Counted from the first letter of the stretch, positions 34,896 through 48,281 are shown. The stretch is 64,000 nt of DNA from Auricularia sp. M13 (GCA_037042915.1 CM073198.1:3472001-3536000), one strand, 5' to 3'. The notes: generated by a model not told the origin, from the letters alone. Made by a program: numbers and translations.

Positions 34896-37800
34896 TCATG
34901 CAACAACACGTATTTTGTTCTCTGAGCTAAAAAGCGGACTTGAGGTCAGAACCATCGAGTCGCAAGACGGTGCACAGGCAGACACACATGGACAAGGCCA
35001 CAGGCCTGATAAATATTCGATGGGCGGGAGAAACTCCTTCGCGACCTCGAGTGCAAGTCCGAGTGTATCATCGCACTGCCAGATAAGGAGCGAGCTGCCA
35101 CCGGAGATGTCTAAGCTGCCATGCTTGCCTAACCCTAAAGCGGACTCACCGGGCGACTTGGCTCATGAACCACCAAACAAAGAACGGTCGTCGCGAGAGC
35201 ACATTCTCCTGCTGTCCAGTGACCGTGTGCAGGCCCTGCATCACGCGACGCGCGACAGCCGCTTGGTGCGTAACTGCGGATGTGCGGCGTCCCGTCAGTT
35301 CCCAATTTCACCGGAGGCGGGGGCTCCGAGGAGCAAAGCATGGACGTACGCCACTCCTGCGACTTCCCGCGATGAAAGAGCAAGTTCATGTCCGCGTCCG
35401 CCGGCGGGACGAAGCGGCGAAATTCGTACGCGATGCAACTTCGAGTGCTGCAAAAGCGTCGCGGGATCAGAATTAACACGTGAGTATACAAGGACAAACA
35501 ATACATACTTGAAGATGTACTCCCTGCCGGCGAACAGGAAAGCGCGCTCTGAGGAGCAAGAGTGGGCGTCCAACGCTTTTTCAATTGCGCTGGCTTCGCG
35601 CCACGCGTCGATGGCAAATTGCGCCTTCTCGACGTCTGTCGCTTCGTCGCTTCGCATGCGCAAGCAGCTGTTCCAGAGGAGCATGGAGCGGGCATTGAGC
35701 GCCCAAATGCTCTCTTTAGCATCGTGTGTGTGCGCAACGTGGTCGAATTGATGCGACTTGGCCAGAGATTCTCCAGGGAAGAGGAGCGCGTACTGGGGAG
35801 GTGGCGTCCGATCAGCTCCCACACGGGGTAAAGAACTGAGGCTCAGAGCCCACACACACATTGGACGGCTGAATGAGATAGAAGTCGAGCGGCGCCTGCG
35901 AGAATGCAGCAGAGTGCGAAGTGTGTGCGGTGGCGAGGCAGAGAGAACTCCAGCACAGCCTGCGCGACTCTTCCTTGCGAATTTCCGCTTCGCTCCAGGT
36001 CTGATCCCACGCAGCGGTGTGCAGCCACAGCGGCGTGAAGTTGTTCGCCATCGGCCAGTTCTGTCCGAGCGAGAGTTTTTCGCACGAGCAGCCCTGGTGC
36101 TGCGTGTCGCCGAGGCGCGCCCCGATCGCAGGAACCGCACGGGGAGCAAACACCGACGCGGTCGAGTCCGCCGCGTCGATGGCGGTGAGCGCGAGTGCGC
36201 GAATGATCGAATCGAGCATGATCATCGCAGACGTTGCGCGCTCCGTCGAGTGGTTCGGGTGGGCCGAAACTTCAAACAAGGCAAGAAGCTGATGGGTTTA
36301 CGTGACAAACCAGACGGACGGCCTATCAGCTTCGAGCGGAGAACGCGATAGGAAAGAGCTGACCCAGGCGGCCTGCGCGAGCATGGGGTCGATCCATTGT
36401 GCATTGAATGACTGCTCAAGGGACGCCTGGGCGAGATCGCGTAACCACAGTGCCCGGCTGCGCCCTGCGCCGCCGGAGTCCAGCTCACTGGACTGGATGA
36501 AACTTGATACCGCGAGGGCTGCGAGCACTAGGCTCGGCTGCATGCGGTCGCGCCTCTCGGCGTTGAGGAAGACGTTGAAGAAAAGAGGGACGTTGATGAA
36601 GGAGAGCCAGTAGTTGCTCGCCTTGAACCTGTCAAACACGGAGCCGGCCAGGGTTAGAACCACGCGGCAGAAACGGGCGGCGGACTTACAGGAACTTGAG
36701 ATCGGACGTCACCCGCTCGAACCTGGGGCACAAACAAGCCGGGGTGTCAGCAGAACAATATCGGGAAATCGGCCGCCCAACACTCACGAAGACTCTCTAC
36801 TGGGCGAGTAGATGCCGAGCAGATTGTCCCACCAGGTCTTGCGAGGGAAGTCGAGCGAGGGTTCTTGGGCGATTGAGTAGCCCGTGACGTCTCCGTTCGC
36901 GGGAGAGGGTTTGAGGGTGGGGTCGTCGTCCCCGCGGTCGTCGATGGATGTGATAAAAGCGCTGGAGCCGGGGGTTGGGAAGGTAAAGTCAAATGAGGGA
37001 AGTTGCTGCTGCTGTTCATGGGATCCAAATGGCAGATACAAGGGCGGCGCGGAGGGGGTCACTCCATGTAGTACTGGCTGCTGGGGTACTGGTAGCGAGA
37101 AACCCTATCCTGGATGAATTTGAATCGTGCTATACGCGCTGCTCAGGTCGGAAACGGACCTGCCGGGGGTCCATCTCTGCGAGAGGCGGGATGGGTGGCG
37201 TGATGTACGCCGGGCGGTTCAGGTCGACGCCACCGGGGCCTGGGAGGCCGGGGCGCAGCGCGGAGGGCCCGGCGAGGTCGCCGAGGGAGGGCGAGAGCAT
37301 GCCGGCGTCGGCGGCGAGCTCTGGCTTGATGGCGACGTTGACGTCTGCCTCTGACTTGCGGCGCTTCTTCTTGGCCGCTGGCTGGGGCGGGGCGTTGGGG
37401 TCCTCGGGGTCCTTTTTCTTGACGGTGCGCTGGCGGGCGCCGGGCTTCTTGTCTGGGCCGCGGCGCTTGGGGACAGCGTCGTACTTGCACTCGCTCGAGC
37501 GGCGGGTGCAGTTATGGCACGTGGGCTTTGCACCGTCGCACCGGATTTTGCGGCTGCGACTGGGGCCGGGTCAGCGCACTCCGCGGCGCGCGCAGAAAAT
37601 AAAGCAGAATGCGCGCACCACTGCAGGCAGGCGACATACACGCGCGTCCGCGCCTTGCCCTGCGTCGTCGGCGGCTGGTCAGGTGCTAGCGGCATACTTG
37701 CATGGCCTGAGCTCACGGGCCCGCCTAGCGACGCGGGCGTGGAGATCTCTGGCGATTGCGACTGGGCGTGGACGTGGGCCGAGCCGGGCTCGGACGAGAT

Positions 37801-38247
37801 GCGCGAGTCCGGGATGGACAGCGGGGTCAGATAGTGCTGCTGCTGCAGGTGCGCGTCGCTCTGGAGATAGTTCGGGTTCGCCAGCGTGTGCAGCTTCGAG
37901 GGGTCCAGATGGTGGTCGGGAAAGGAGGTGTATGAGGTGCGGAAAGGGCCGGTGGGATACGATTGATGCGCTCCGGGGTACCCGTGCATCCCCATCCCTC
38001 CTCCCAGCGCTGAGAACGCGTGCGATGCGCTGGACTGGTGTTGGAAAGGACCCAGGTCCTGTGGGAGCTCCTCGTAGCGCACTGCGAACGCAAGTCTCAG
38101 CCGGCTGCCACTCCGCTCACTGCTCAGTGGCTAACACGCACTGCGCTCGCCAGCACGCCGGTGGTACGTCTCAGCTTCGTCCTGCATCTCGTCGAGGTGT
38201 CTCGGGGCGGCGTAGAGGCTGTAGTCCGTGCGGTGGACAGACAGCAT
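34896..38247 (-). CDS. Zn2Cys6 fungal-specific transcription factor
   Basis: A binuclear cluster is spliced together across a 60-base intron: CLQC joined to RSRKIRCDGAKPTC, then HNCTRRSSEC. This is the C-x2-C-x6-C-x6-C-x2-C-x6-C plan of GAL4-type regulators. Basic stretches KRRGPDKKPGARQ and KKKRRKSE follow. The middle contains KTWWDNLLGIYSP and the fungal-specific transcription-factor homology region: LVLAALAVSSFIQ, TSAMIMLDSIIRALAL, RRLCWSSL, AYEFRRFVPP. The end is QGLHTVTGQQENVLSRRPFF. Some nine introns. ATG 38247 is the first in the exon that splices into MRYEELPQD; an upstream in-frame ATG exists at 38439. Targets cannot be deduced. Confidence 0.85.
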
Positions 38248-41200
38248 CGTCTGGCGGCAATCCAGCAGCAACTGGCGGCAGGCTGGACGTCTTTTTGTGG
38301 ACGGGGACGCGGATCGCTTGAGTGACCGGTGCAAGCTCCTCTCCCATACAATTCGCGCGTCACATGGCCTATCCCAGTGCGCAGCCCAGATGCACCCAAC
38401 AAGCGTACGCCCACCAGTCTTCTCCGTTGGAACTTCCAAGCCACAGCATCTGTCCGTGAGCTCGGCCGCCCCGGATTACCCGACCGGGCGACGCCAGAGT
38501 TTATTTTGTCACTCAGATGCGTGCCTCGATCGCCGGAGTGCAGGTCACACATCACGCTCGGCAGAATATGCGCCCGGCCCTCCGCTCCTCCTTCCCTCAA
38601 CCCTGCTTGCTCCTTCGCAGCGGGGGATCACGGCTCCTGGGGAATCGCACTCGCAGACGTCACCGTTTCCGCGGCAAGCCTCCATCATCTCGACCCCTCC
38701 GTCGACGCTCAGAGTCAGACTGTCCGTGCACGTCTGCCACGCCACTCCCTGTCTCCCAACGCCTTTTCCCTTCATGATCCATCACGTAACCCCGCTGCTC
38801 ACCCAGAGAGCGCATCCCCTGCCTATTTGCGCGCGGCCCCCAACAGGCCCAAACCAAACATGTCTATGCCACCCATCCACACGGCTTCCGCACCCAGAAG
38901 CAATCGCTCAGGGCCCAGCGTCGTCCGTCTGCTGCGCATGCATGACACAACAGGCATCTGCTACCTCCTCTGCCCCTGGAACGTTCGGGATTGCGAGTGC
39001 CGTCTCCGTCTCGTATATATCCTCATCCGGGAGCGCCTTGTGCCGCCCGCCCGGCGTCTAGTGTACATCTGCAGACAATGAATTACCGGGTCCGCGGTGC
39101 ACGTGCCAGCCGAGCCTACATCCACTGAAAACCTCCTCAGCCAATGCCCATGCTATCGTCTCTATCGCTGGCCCATGCACGACTGTCTTTTTGAGGAGCC
39201 TTAACTCCACGCAACACTCTAACATCAGGGCAGTCCCAGCAACTTGCAAGCAACCTCCCGCTCCTTCGAGGAAGTATGATGGATCAAGCACCCGCGAACG
39301 AGAGAACAAAGTGTCTGCCTGATGACAGGCTATATGCGTCTCTGAAGAACGACAACACAGCCCTGTGCCCCCTCCAAGATGCCCGCTCTACTCACCACGC
39401 CCTTCCTGACCGGGGAGACAGCCCGCCGCTGTTGTTCGGGCGTGCGAACTTTGGGCTGTATCCCGCAAACGAGCGAGATCACTGGCAGAAGAATGAATGC
39501 TGCCGCGTTCCCACAGCGAATCGGTGCATCGAGGCCATCGCCACCAGGGCAAAACTCAACAAAGATCACCATCCGAGCAACAGCGGCCGGCGTGACGGGT
39601 GCCTGAGCTGATACGATCCAGCAAGTATGCACGACTGCGCCCGAGCATCCCGCGCCGCTAACGCCCCGACGCCCGCGCGCTTCCATCGCGCCGCCGCGTG
39701 CGCCCGGTTCTCGGAACCGACGCGCGTGCGCGCCGCGTTTTCGCGCGAAAATCAGGAACGCGCGTCGCACGCGTCTGCCGGTGCAAACCACGCGCGATCG
39801 CCACGCCGCCGGCGCCCGCGGCCCGGGCTCGCCGTCGGGGGGCGGCTCGTGCGCGCATCGTCGTCGTGCGTCTGCGGGCTCGGCGACGCGGACGCCACCC
39901 ACGGCCTTCTCGGCCAGCAGGGCTGGCCTCCCCGGCACGATGGCCGGTGTTTGCTCAGCCCGCGTCGCGTCGCGATCGTCGAGAATGAAATAGTGATGCG
40001 AATTAATAGTCTGGCCTGTTGCTCCGCCGCCGTTTGCGCTGAGTTAGCAGGCGACGGCTATGATTCTGAAGCAGCATCGGCAGGCCGCAGATAGAAGTAA
40101 GAGAAAGGAGCTGTGCGAACCGTCAGAGCCTGAGGCTCGGTTCGTGGAGAACTCACGAACCTCAGCACAGGGTCTAAGTGTGATGCACGCCCGTTCGCGA
40201 TTTGCGTCGCGGAGAGGAGGCTTGCGACGGCCCCTCTGCACGTGTTGTCCATGAGCGCCAGAAGACTGCGAAGTCGCGAGATTTCCACCAACAACCCCAA
40301 TCGTGCAGCGGCATGTCAGATACCGTCTGCCGCTATTGTGCCTATGATTCAGCTGTTAGACAATCCGAGTCACTGACGTACAGTATGACCACTGCAGAGC
40401 CGTGCGTGGTGTCTGTCTGTCTGTCTCGAGAGAGACAAGCTGTGTTACTGAAAGCCAGCCTCGAGTCGCCGACAAACCCCTCACAGCATGCATCTGGCGC
40501 TCAATTGGATTCGCATGATAGCAAAATCAAATACTGAGCGAGAAGGTCGGCAGCCAGACACCATTCAGGACGACGCCAGGGTTGCATGTTTGAGATGAAT
40601 TTCACTGTAATTGGGGGTTTGAGGTCTCGAATCCCTATCTGACGTCCGACCTTCCAGGCAAACGGAAATGCACGTGAGAGGCAGGAGGACCAAACAGACA
40701 AGAGAAGAGGCGGAGATGGCGTGAGGCGCCCGTGCACGAGCAGTGCCAATATCGAAAGGAAGATGCCGGACAGTGAACAGCTTGAGTAGCCCTGAAGATC
40801 CCGGGAACCATGTCCCCCGTTAGTCATGCTTCCTAAAGTCCGTTCAGTCCAGCTGAGGGCCTATAGTGGCCTTCACTCCACACCAGTGCAAGCTGAGCCT
40901 TGTGGTCACAGACGCCCAAGAAGCCCCCGCGATGACCGCGAGAGCGCACCGGCAGTCTCCCCAATGTGGTCATATGTGCCCCGCAAGTTCTGGACCTCAG
41001 CTCACAAGTTCTGCAAAGCGCCGTCCATTGAGTTGCACCTGAAATAGCAGAGCGTTGTTGTGGGCGGTGGGAAGTTGGACATGGCGCTGCACGATGAGCG
41101 GCGCCGACATTATGCCGGGAGAGGACGTTCGCACGCAAGACTCGAACACGAAGGACGGGTCTGATAGGCAGACAAGTCAGGGATATAATCAATAGCACGT

Positions 41201-42266
41201 TGTGTAGACAGCTTCGCGCTTGTTGTTGAGAATGACAGCACACGACGCCCACCTGCGCATCTGCCACGCCACCGGAGCAGCGATGTGGAGGATCCCACGC
41301 GGGCCTAGCCTCGTCACCAGGCACTGAAGGAGAGGTTCGAGAGCGAGAGGGTGAGTCGGGAGTGGGAAGCATCCGTTGTTTGTGCATTGTGTTTTCGGTG
41401 TTTGTAAGTATTTGTCGCGCGCTCGGAACCTCTCCTTAGAGCCTGGTGAATTTTGTAGAGGCGAGCACCGCAGGGAGCCTTCGCGACACAACTTCCCTCA
41501 ATCGCCTCAAAATCAAACATATGTGCTATTAGGAGTATTTAAAAAAAATTTGCAGGACTACATGATGAGTATGAAAAGCACAATTGGCCGAATGAGGTGT
41601 TCCGGCAGTACATTGAGCGGCCACAGTGCATTGCACTGTGGGGTTCAAAAGCGGCCCAAATGGCCTTTTAGATCATATTATTGAGGTATAACACGATTTG
41701 GTCACTTGAAATGAACTGTAACCTTTGCATTGGCAAGAGGAAGTGGAAGACGGTGTAAACCGGTCCACCAAGCCACACCACATTTTGGATCATTCCGATA
41801 GTCTATACCTCTACAAACTATCTCAGAGCGTAGTAATAGGCTTAATATAGCACCTCAAATTTTTCAAAGATTTGTGGTATGACGAAGCCTCCCTGCGGTG
41901 CTCCTCTCTACAAGATTCACCAGACCTCTAGGAGAAGTCCGAGCCGCGACCAAACACTAACCAAACAACGAAAAGCCGGAGCGGCCGGACCGACTAGAGG
42001 TCTGGTTACGAGACTAACGCGGAGAGGTTCCGAGCGCGCGACAAATACTTACAAACACCGAAAACACAATGCACAAACAACGGATGCTTCCCACTCCCGA
42101 CTCACCCTCTCGCTCTCGAACCTCTCCTTCAGTGCCTGGTGACGAGGCTAAAGCAGGTCTGGGAACGAGTGACGAGCTGCACGCGATGATCCAGCTTTCA
42201 TGCCCGGGATCCACAGTGCGCCAACACGCCACGGCGTCCCAGCGCTAGCTAGGCCACGAGACCAGC
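38248..42266. other. Gene-poor region with inverted-repeat element
   Basis: About 4 kb without a supported gene. The longest open frames (250 codons at 38329-39081 and 202 codons at 39330-39938) are GC-driven and contain no recognisable motif. The only structure found is the inverted-repeat element at 41306-42150. Confidence 0.5.
41306..42150. mobile_element. 845-bp element with 130-bp perfect inverted terminal repeats
   Basis: Positions 41306-41435 and the reverse complement of 42021-42150 are identical over 130 bases, starting tagcctcgtcaccaggc. Beyond this the arms stay similar (the pair tccctgcggtgctc and gagcaccgcaggga), but the right arm has an extra block of roughly 100 bases containing a degenerate copy of the arm. 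The AT-rich centre (41520-41880) differs in base composition from its surroundings. Short frames in both arms translate to the same 40-residue C terminus only because the arms are identical. It is most likely a non-autonomous foldback/MITE-type element; I could not identify a target duplication. Confidence 0.65.
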
Positions 42267-43003
42267 CTACGCTCGAGCACGCAGAGCGCGAAGAGCGGCT
42301 TTCCGCGCCGCCGCCTCTTGCTCCAGCTTCTTCTTCTGATTGGGAGGCATGATAGGACCGTGCATGGTCAGCTTGAGCTGCTCTTTCTTCGGCATCTGGT
42401 GTCGCCGCGAACGAAGCAGCTTCCCGTTCTGCACAGCGGGTCCCCAGCTGCGTTCAAAATTGTACAAGTTAGTCAGGCGCACAGGAATGGCATAGAGGCG
42501 GCACGTACCCGCGAACTTTCTTCTTTGGGGGGTCATGCTTGAACTCTGCTGGCTCTTTGCCCAGGCGGAATTGCTGCATCGCCCATAGAATGTATCTGGA
42601 TTACACACCAACCACGCTCAGAACACGCCATATTGAAGTAACAGCAATTATCACATACCTTCTATCGGCTGGCGCAACCCCAGCCTCCTTCAGATGGGCT
42701 GAGTCGAACAGGAAGAAACGATCCCACGACTCCTCGGCGCCCGCGCTGAACTTGTTTTTCGCATTGCGCCCAATGGCCTCGAGAAATTCAGCGGGCGTGC
42801 TAATGCCATCTAAACGCGAAACGGAGTGTTCAGAGGCATTTTTCGCGCAACAGCAAGTAGCGCGTACTACGTGGCCGAGGGACTTGTGGCACGTCCTTCG
42901 GGAGCTCCAGCCTCGTCAAGGGCCTCAGCTTCGGCTTCCCTGTTTGGCGGATGCCCGCCGACGCGACCGTAGCCAGACATCGTCGCGCCAAGAGAGAGTT
43001 CAT
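42267..43003 (-). CDS. FYV4: Mitochondrial small-subunit ribosomal protein mS41 (FYV4, IGR motif)
   Basis: Four exons (introns 42448-42508, 42596-42658, 42810-42870) give 183 residues. The N terminus MNSLLARRCLATVAS is Arg-rich without acidic residues, as in a mitochondrial presequence. The IGR motif that names the family is visible: TPAEFLEAIGRNAKNK, then W..FF..DSAHLKEAGV and RRYILWAMQQFRLG. The C terminus is strongly basic (KKLEQEAAARKAALRALRARA). In yeast, Fyv4/mS41 is a mitoribosomal small-subunit protein. The start is the only ATG giving a targeting-like N terminus. MON1 lies upstream in the same orientation. Confidence 0.85.
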
Positions 43004-43479
43004 CGTTTCGTGCGACGCACGGGCGTTTCCGACGCCCGTGTCAAAAACATCCGGCGCGTTTCGTGCACTGCTCAGACTCAAGTCAGAGTCAGACCACAAT
43101 GATCAGACGTCGATTGCTCTCACGTCGTCCAAACCAACAGGGGACCACGATGGTCACTCAAACAGCAATATCTGGTCTATCAGAGATGGTATACACTGGT
43201 AGGCTGGCTAAATTTACAAACGACGCCTCACCGTCCGTTCCGATGACCACGACGCGCGCTCAGCAGCTCTAATGCGCGCCCCCGGATCTGGAGATTCGGT
43301 GTTTAATGGCCCAGTGCGAGGGTATGGCGGCCCGGAAGTCCGCGTCTGCGCGTGGGCCGGCTCCGAGACGTTCCACTGGCAGCAAGCAGACCCCCAACAG
43401 TGCCACAGTTCCGCCCAGATAGAACCTCGTTCACCCCCCAGCCACACACGCAATGCCTGTATGCCGGTTCGGGATGGCC
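43004..43479. other. Intergenic between MON1 and mS41
   Basis: This holds the MON1 3' end and the mS41 promoter (both on the minus strand). Nothing else was recognised. Confidence 0.5.
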
Positions 43480-46386
43480 TCAGAACACTGGGGCATCGCG
43501 CAGGAAGAGGCGTGCTTCCTCGCGTTTCGCCCAGCGCGCAACTGCGTTCGCGGCGCCTACGACGGCACTCTTGGGCAGGCGCGGGGATAGGGTGATGTAC
43601 AGTTCGAACGGTTGTGTAATCTGTTGAAAGCACGGCGATCAGCGTCGCGCATATGCGTCTGGCAGGTGTACGTGTGTATGCGTGGGCAGTGAGCGAACCC
43701 GAAGAGAAGCGCGAAGCGCGACCGCCCGAGTGGGGAAGGACAAAAGCGGCACTGAATTGCGGGGATTGCGTCCTCCACTGGCCATTGCCGCGACACCCAC
43801 ACGCGCAACAACAGATCGTCAAACACGCCCGGGCTTTGCGCGACAAAGCAGCTGATGGACACAGGGGATGGGGAGTGTCATGGCGAGCATTGCCAAGCAG
43901 CACCAGCGACGACAAGCTGAAATTGAATGGGACGTCGACGCAGGAGCGCGTTCGATCCAGGAGCCGTGATCGGCCACGCCGGATTGGGAACCATGGAAGC
44001 AAGGGACGGACGGGAAAGGCGTGCGCACGTACCCAGCCCATCACGCTCTCGTGCTCCGTGCGAATGTACTGCAGCTTAAGGGGGCCTTCCTGACCAGACT
44101 TCGCGTGGATAGCGTCGTGTATGCGTTGGTACATGGTGATCAGTCTGCGGGGACATGACGTCCAGCGTCAGCGTCTATTTTCCGCATCGTGCTGCAAATC
44201 GCGCAAACGTACCGTCTGCGGGCTCCCGACCCCTCATAGGGCTCCTCCCAGCGCGGCACCGTGACCTGCACGTGCGCGCGACTTTTGTACACGAAATGCC
44301 GCAGCCCTGGCACGTTGAGTTCCGATACGCCGTATTCGCTCTCCTGCGCAGCACGCTCGAGCGCGTCTAGGGTGCCGTCATCTTCTAGTTTCTTTACACG
44401 GTTTAGAATTGGGGTGAACGCGCAAAAACAGACAGGGAGCTAACCTTCATGACCACGTCTGCCCATCCGCGCACGCGTTCGAACCCATCAGCCCCTCCGC
44501 CGCTTACGAGCACCAATGTAAGCTCTGCCGCAGGGCGGACCGACGCAACATAGGCGTGCAGGAATCCAGACGGATTGAACTTTGGCAAGCATATGGGCAG
44601 CCACGACGCGGGCGAGTCCCTCAAGCTCGGCGAGGTGACCGTGTTGAGCAGGACGTGCAAGTCTGTGCACCTGCATTAGAGTTTCATATCTGGCCAGCAA
44701 TGTTTGCGCGCACCTCCAGGGTGGATAGAGTGCTTGCGTGGTCTTGCCAGGGTGATCACGCGCGAGCCTGCGACCAAAACGACGTACAACATATCCTAAG
44801 GGTTGCGTCTGAATAACCGCAGCTTGCTCAGGTCGCACGGGTTATGCTGACCTTAATCTTTGACGTCGGCACAAGAGCGTCTGCAACCTTGTTTCGCAGT
44901 GCAGGGTCGATGCGTAGAGCGCCGAGCGACGCGGTTGTCATCGCGAGGTCGAGCTCTAGCCGCGTTATCAAGGAGCGAAGGAAACCTTCCGTCCCTGCAC
45001 ATCCCCAGTTATCAGGAATCCGTTTCAACATGTCAAGGGTAGGCATACCTTCAAGGAGCCGGCGAAGGTCGAAGTTGGTCCGTTTCTCAAAGATCTTCTG
45101 CAGCTGCCTCGCAGTGACCACCGACAATATCTGGAGGTGCAAATACTCCAGATGCAGGCGAGTCTACGCTCCCTTGCGCCCGGCGTTAGGTTATGTTATA
45201 CAAGACAGCAGGTTGACGCACGACGCTCTCGGGTTCGCCCCAAGACGAGACACAGACATAGTATAGCGGCGAGCGCGATACAAATGTGATGCGTGTGCGC
45301 CCGTCGGCACAGTTGATGCAGCGCAATTTGTCACCGTCGTCTGCGAAAACAGACATGATGGCTTGGACGACGCCCATTCCGCTCGACAGGTCGTCGGAGT
45401 CTGCGTCTGCTCGTCTGGTGTGGCTTCAATAATGACGAAAGTGCGACAGGGTGATGTACCAACGTCGTGAACACGGGCTTTCCGGCATTGGTGAGGATGT
45501 AGTATTGGCGAGGTATGTCGAAGTTGACTGGGCATTGTATCAGCCAAATGGACGGATTGCAGACGCGTAGATTCTGAGCCACAGATGAGGGAACGTAGAA
45601 CAGCGAGATTCTTGAGAATCGGACTTCGATAGCGCCTCAGACAGCGGCAGGGCACTTCTGACGATGTCGCAGCCTGAGTAACGCTCTATGGTCCGATAAT
45701 CAAGAATAGCCTAGCAAATCCCGCGAGATACTGGTGACGGGGATGGACTGGAAGCCAGTATTTTGGAGCAGTCATTGCGACCGCAGTAACACGCAGCCGA
45801 CTGATGATTTCCTGCTCACTATTTATTGGAGCTTGTAGCTCATGCACAGTATGATCTGTAACGGCACTAGCAGAGAGTGCATTGACGTCCGCAACTGCAG
45901 ACATGATTTAGCCTCCTCACACAATACGCATCCGTCATGCACACCTGCGTCCGCGCCAGTCCTCCGACTCAAACTCTTCCTAAGCTGCTCCCGCAGAACC
46001 TTCTGTACGTCCTCCTCGCCCGCAGGTCGGTCAATCGAATCGCCCTCCTCCGCATCGTCGTCCGTAGGCTGCACCAAAATCCCAGGCACGCCGGAATTGC
46101 CCTCATCGGCAGCAGCAGAGGCCGATATAGACGACGCCGACGAAGAAGTCGTCGTAGTATTCAAAGGACTGGGTACCGCAGCCGCACTCAGGTTGAACTC
46201 GGGCACGGACAGCTGCGCGGGCGCCGCGGTGGGCGGCAGCACGGGCGTGCCGGGCGCGGCGCCGGCGAGCGAGCGGATGGAGGCGCGCGAGAGCGAGCGC
46301 CGGATGCTGTGGCGGTGGCCGACGCTCAGCCGGGGAGACGTCGGCCGCGAGGACGCCGTCGAGGGCGGTTCCGTGCTGGTGCTCAT
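43480..46386 (-). CDS. MON1: Vacuolar fusion protein MON1
   Basis: MON1 pairs with CCZ1 as the guanine-nucleotide exchange factor for the late-endosomal Rab7/Ypt7. The N-terminal 150 residues are Ser/Thr/Pro-rich and acidic. Diagnostic blocks follow in order: RQYYILTNAGKPVF, GMGVVQAIMSVFADDGDKL, SPLYYVCVSSWGEPES, HLQILSVVTARQLQKIFEK, NFDLRRLLEG, RKHSIHP, DLHVLLNTVTSPSL, SWLPICLPKFNPSGF, HDAIHAKSGQEGPLKLQYI. The end is ITQPFELYITLSPRLPKSA and LFLRDAPVF. The exon structure at 45500-45720 is not fully resolved by eye. The last intron, 43621-44032, is 412 bp, far longer than the others. Confidence 0.88.
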
Positions 46387-48281
46387 GACGGCAGTGGGCA
46401 GACGCGGATTCGGGCTCCGCGCGCTCGTCTTGACCTCTTACACTGCCGTATGCGCCTCCAGAGCTACATAACTGCCGAGGCTCAACTGTTCTACGTCTGC
46501 GATTTTGTCTCGCTGCCTGTGGTCCGGTTCGAGCTGGACGCGGAGTGCTTTATTGTGTGTTGGTTGCTTGCTACTGCACTCATGAATGCGAACAGCACGG
46601 TCTTCGCTCGCGTAGCTCTTAGCCATATCCTGACGCGGGGAAATAGTCTCGTGTCCTCAGCTGGTCTTTCAGTCTGCCTGGAAACTCGTCAGAGCCGGCT
46701 CGACTGTACTCGTCGCTCTGAGCCAGCCGTCGAGATGTGCTGCAACTCCAGGCAGATTGCGAAGCCTACTTGCCGCTGCTCTGACCTAAACGTATGACCT
46801 CGTCTGCCGTTCAGGGTTTCCACGCGTTCATGCTTTTCCACGCACGTACATTATTCCAAGCATCCATACGAACGTCTGTAAAACGGCGTCAGCTGAGTGA
46901 CTTCCTCAATGCCACTGAACGGTACCCTCGTTATCTCCAGGCCGCTCTAAACTCGCGTCAGGACTGAGGACACATTCATAGGATAGCTATCACCGGTCGA
47001 GCCCCGGTGGCGTTACTGTATTCCTTCTGCAGCCCGTGTGCCATCTCTGGCCAAGCAACGCAGGTAGATCTCACAACGCTCAGCCCACAGGCTTCGCGAA
47101 CGAACAGCGCAGCGACTCACAGCCTATCGACCAGTGAGCATCGTCCGACGATTATCCCGCAGGCTGGTCGTGTGCGCACTAATCTCAGGCTGACAGTGCT
47201 TCAAGTTAACGCTTCGCGAATTCGAAGCAACGCGCACCCACCTGGCACAGCGCTGATAGACTCTAGACTCTGCACCGGGCCCCCTAATACCTCTATCTGC
47301 ATCTCCCCAGCGTCGATCTAGTTGGTACGGTATGCTTCGAATTCCTTACCGCGATGAGAACGGCGATAACAGCTCATGAGAGGCTTCGCGTTGGCAGGCA
47401 CGGTGTGTGGAAGCTACTATGGCGAGAGTCTACTAACCTGCGTCTGAAACTGAAACTGAAACTTCTAAATCGCGCCCCTCCGAATCTGCACGTGTGCAGG
47501 CCAGCTTCGGCGACCTGGCGAGAAGGCAGAGTCCAGTCGGTCTCTCCCATGACGCACTGTCCGCGGGCTGGCATTAATATCCCGGCACCGACAGTTCCAC
47601 AGTGATTTTTACATACTGTACCTGCATCTTCACTCGGCAAAGCAACGATGACACCCGTATTGCGTCAACTGACTCTGGAATAGGTCTTCGCTATTCGCAT
47701 CGATTAATCCGACGCCGAGTTACCGGGTGCGCGATGGACCATGATGCATGATCTGAACTTCGCGTTCAACGCGAATCGGAAATCCGGGGTGCATTCTCTC
47801 TCGAACGTCCATGGCCAGGTCCGACTCGGATGGTGGGCGGGAACGTTGCGGATCGATGTGCAAGTGGGTGGTGTCGATAGTTTGTGCTTGGAACTTGAAG
47901 GGGGCCAGTGCATTGGCGCTGGGCATATAATGCTCACATCCTGCGGTAATCAAGGTGGCTATTTCCCTCTTGAGTCTTGTGCGGAAATGAATTTTTGAAT
48001 GGCGGGCTTGAGCGCGAAAAGGCTTTATGCAGCTGGACTTCCTTGGATCTAATCAGGCGCGCGGTGTTCACGTTCTCGTTCGCTGTTGGCGTTCGCGTTC
48101 ATTTCCGGCTCATGCAATGTTCACGCGTTGATGCTCAGAAGGCACCAAAAGGAGGATGGCAAGCAAGCAAGAAGAAACTCAGGAGAAATGCATAAGACTA
48201 CACGAGACATGCAGCGGGAGCGGGAGCGGGAGCAGGACAGGGGAGGGCAGTTTACAACTTGAACACGGCGGGTGTGTGCTT
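46387..48281. other. Intergenic, about 1.9 kb
   Basis: MON1 promoter region and FKBP12 downstream region. A small tandem repeat (ctgaaa three times) lies near 47440-47460. No coding exon is supported. Confidence 0.5.

Noticed and set aside
38329-39081. 250-codon open frame on the plus strand upstream of the Zn2Cys6 gene
   Set aside because: No motif, composition of a random GC-rich frame, other frames equally open, and it overlaps the likely promoter.
39330-39938. 202-codon open frame on the minus strand
   Set aside because: Arg/Ala/Gly-rich translation typical of GC bias; no motif or spliced extension.
40600-40640. tRNA-like ggtctcgaatccc
   Set aside because: Resembles a T-arm fragment, but no acceptor stem, D-arm or anticodon arm could be placed around it.
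41314-42142. Two short frames sharing an identical 40-residue end
   Set aside because: The identity comes from the inverted repeat arms at DNA level; there is no other sign of coding.
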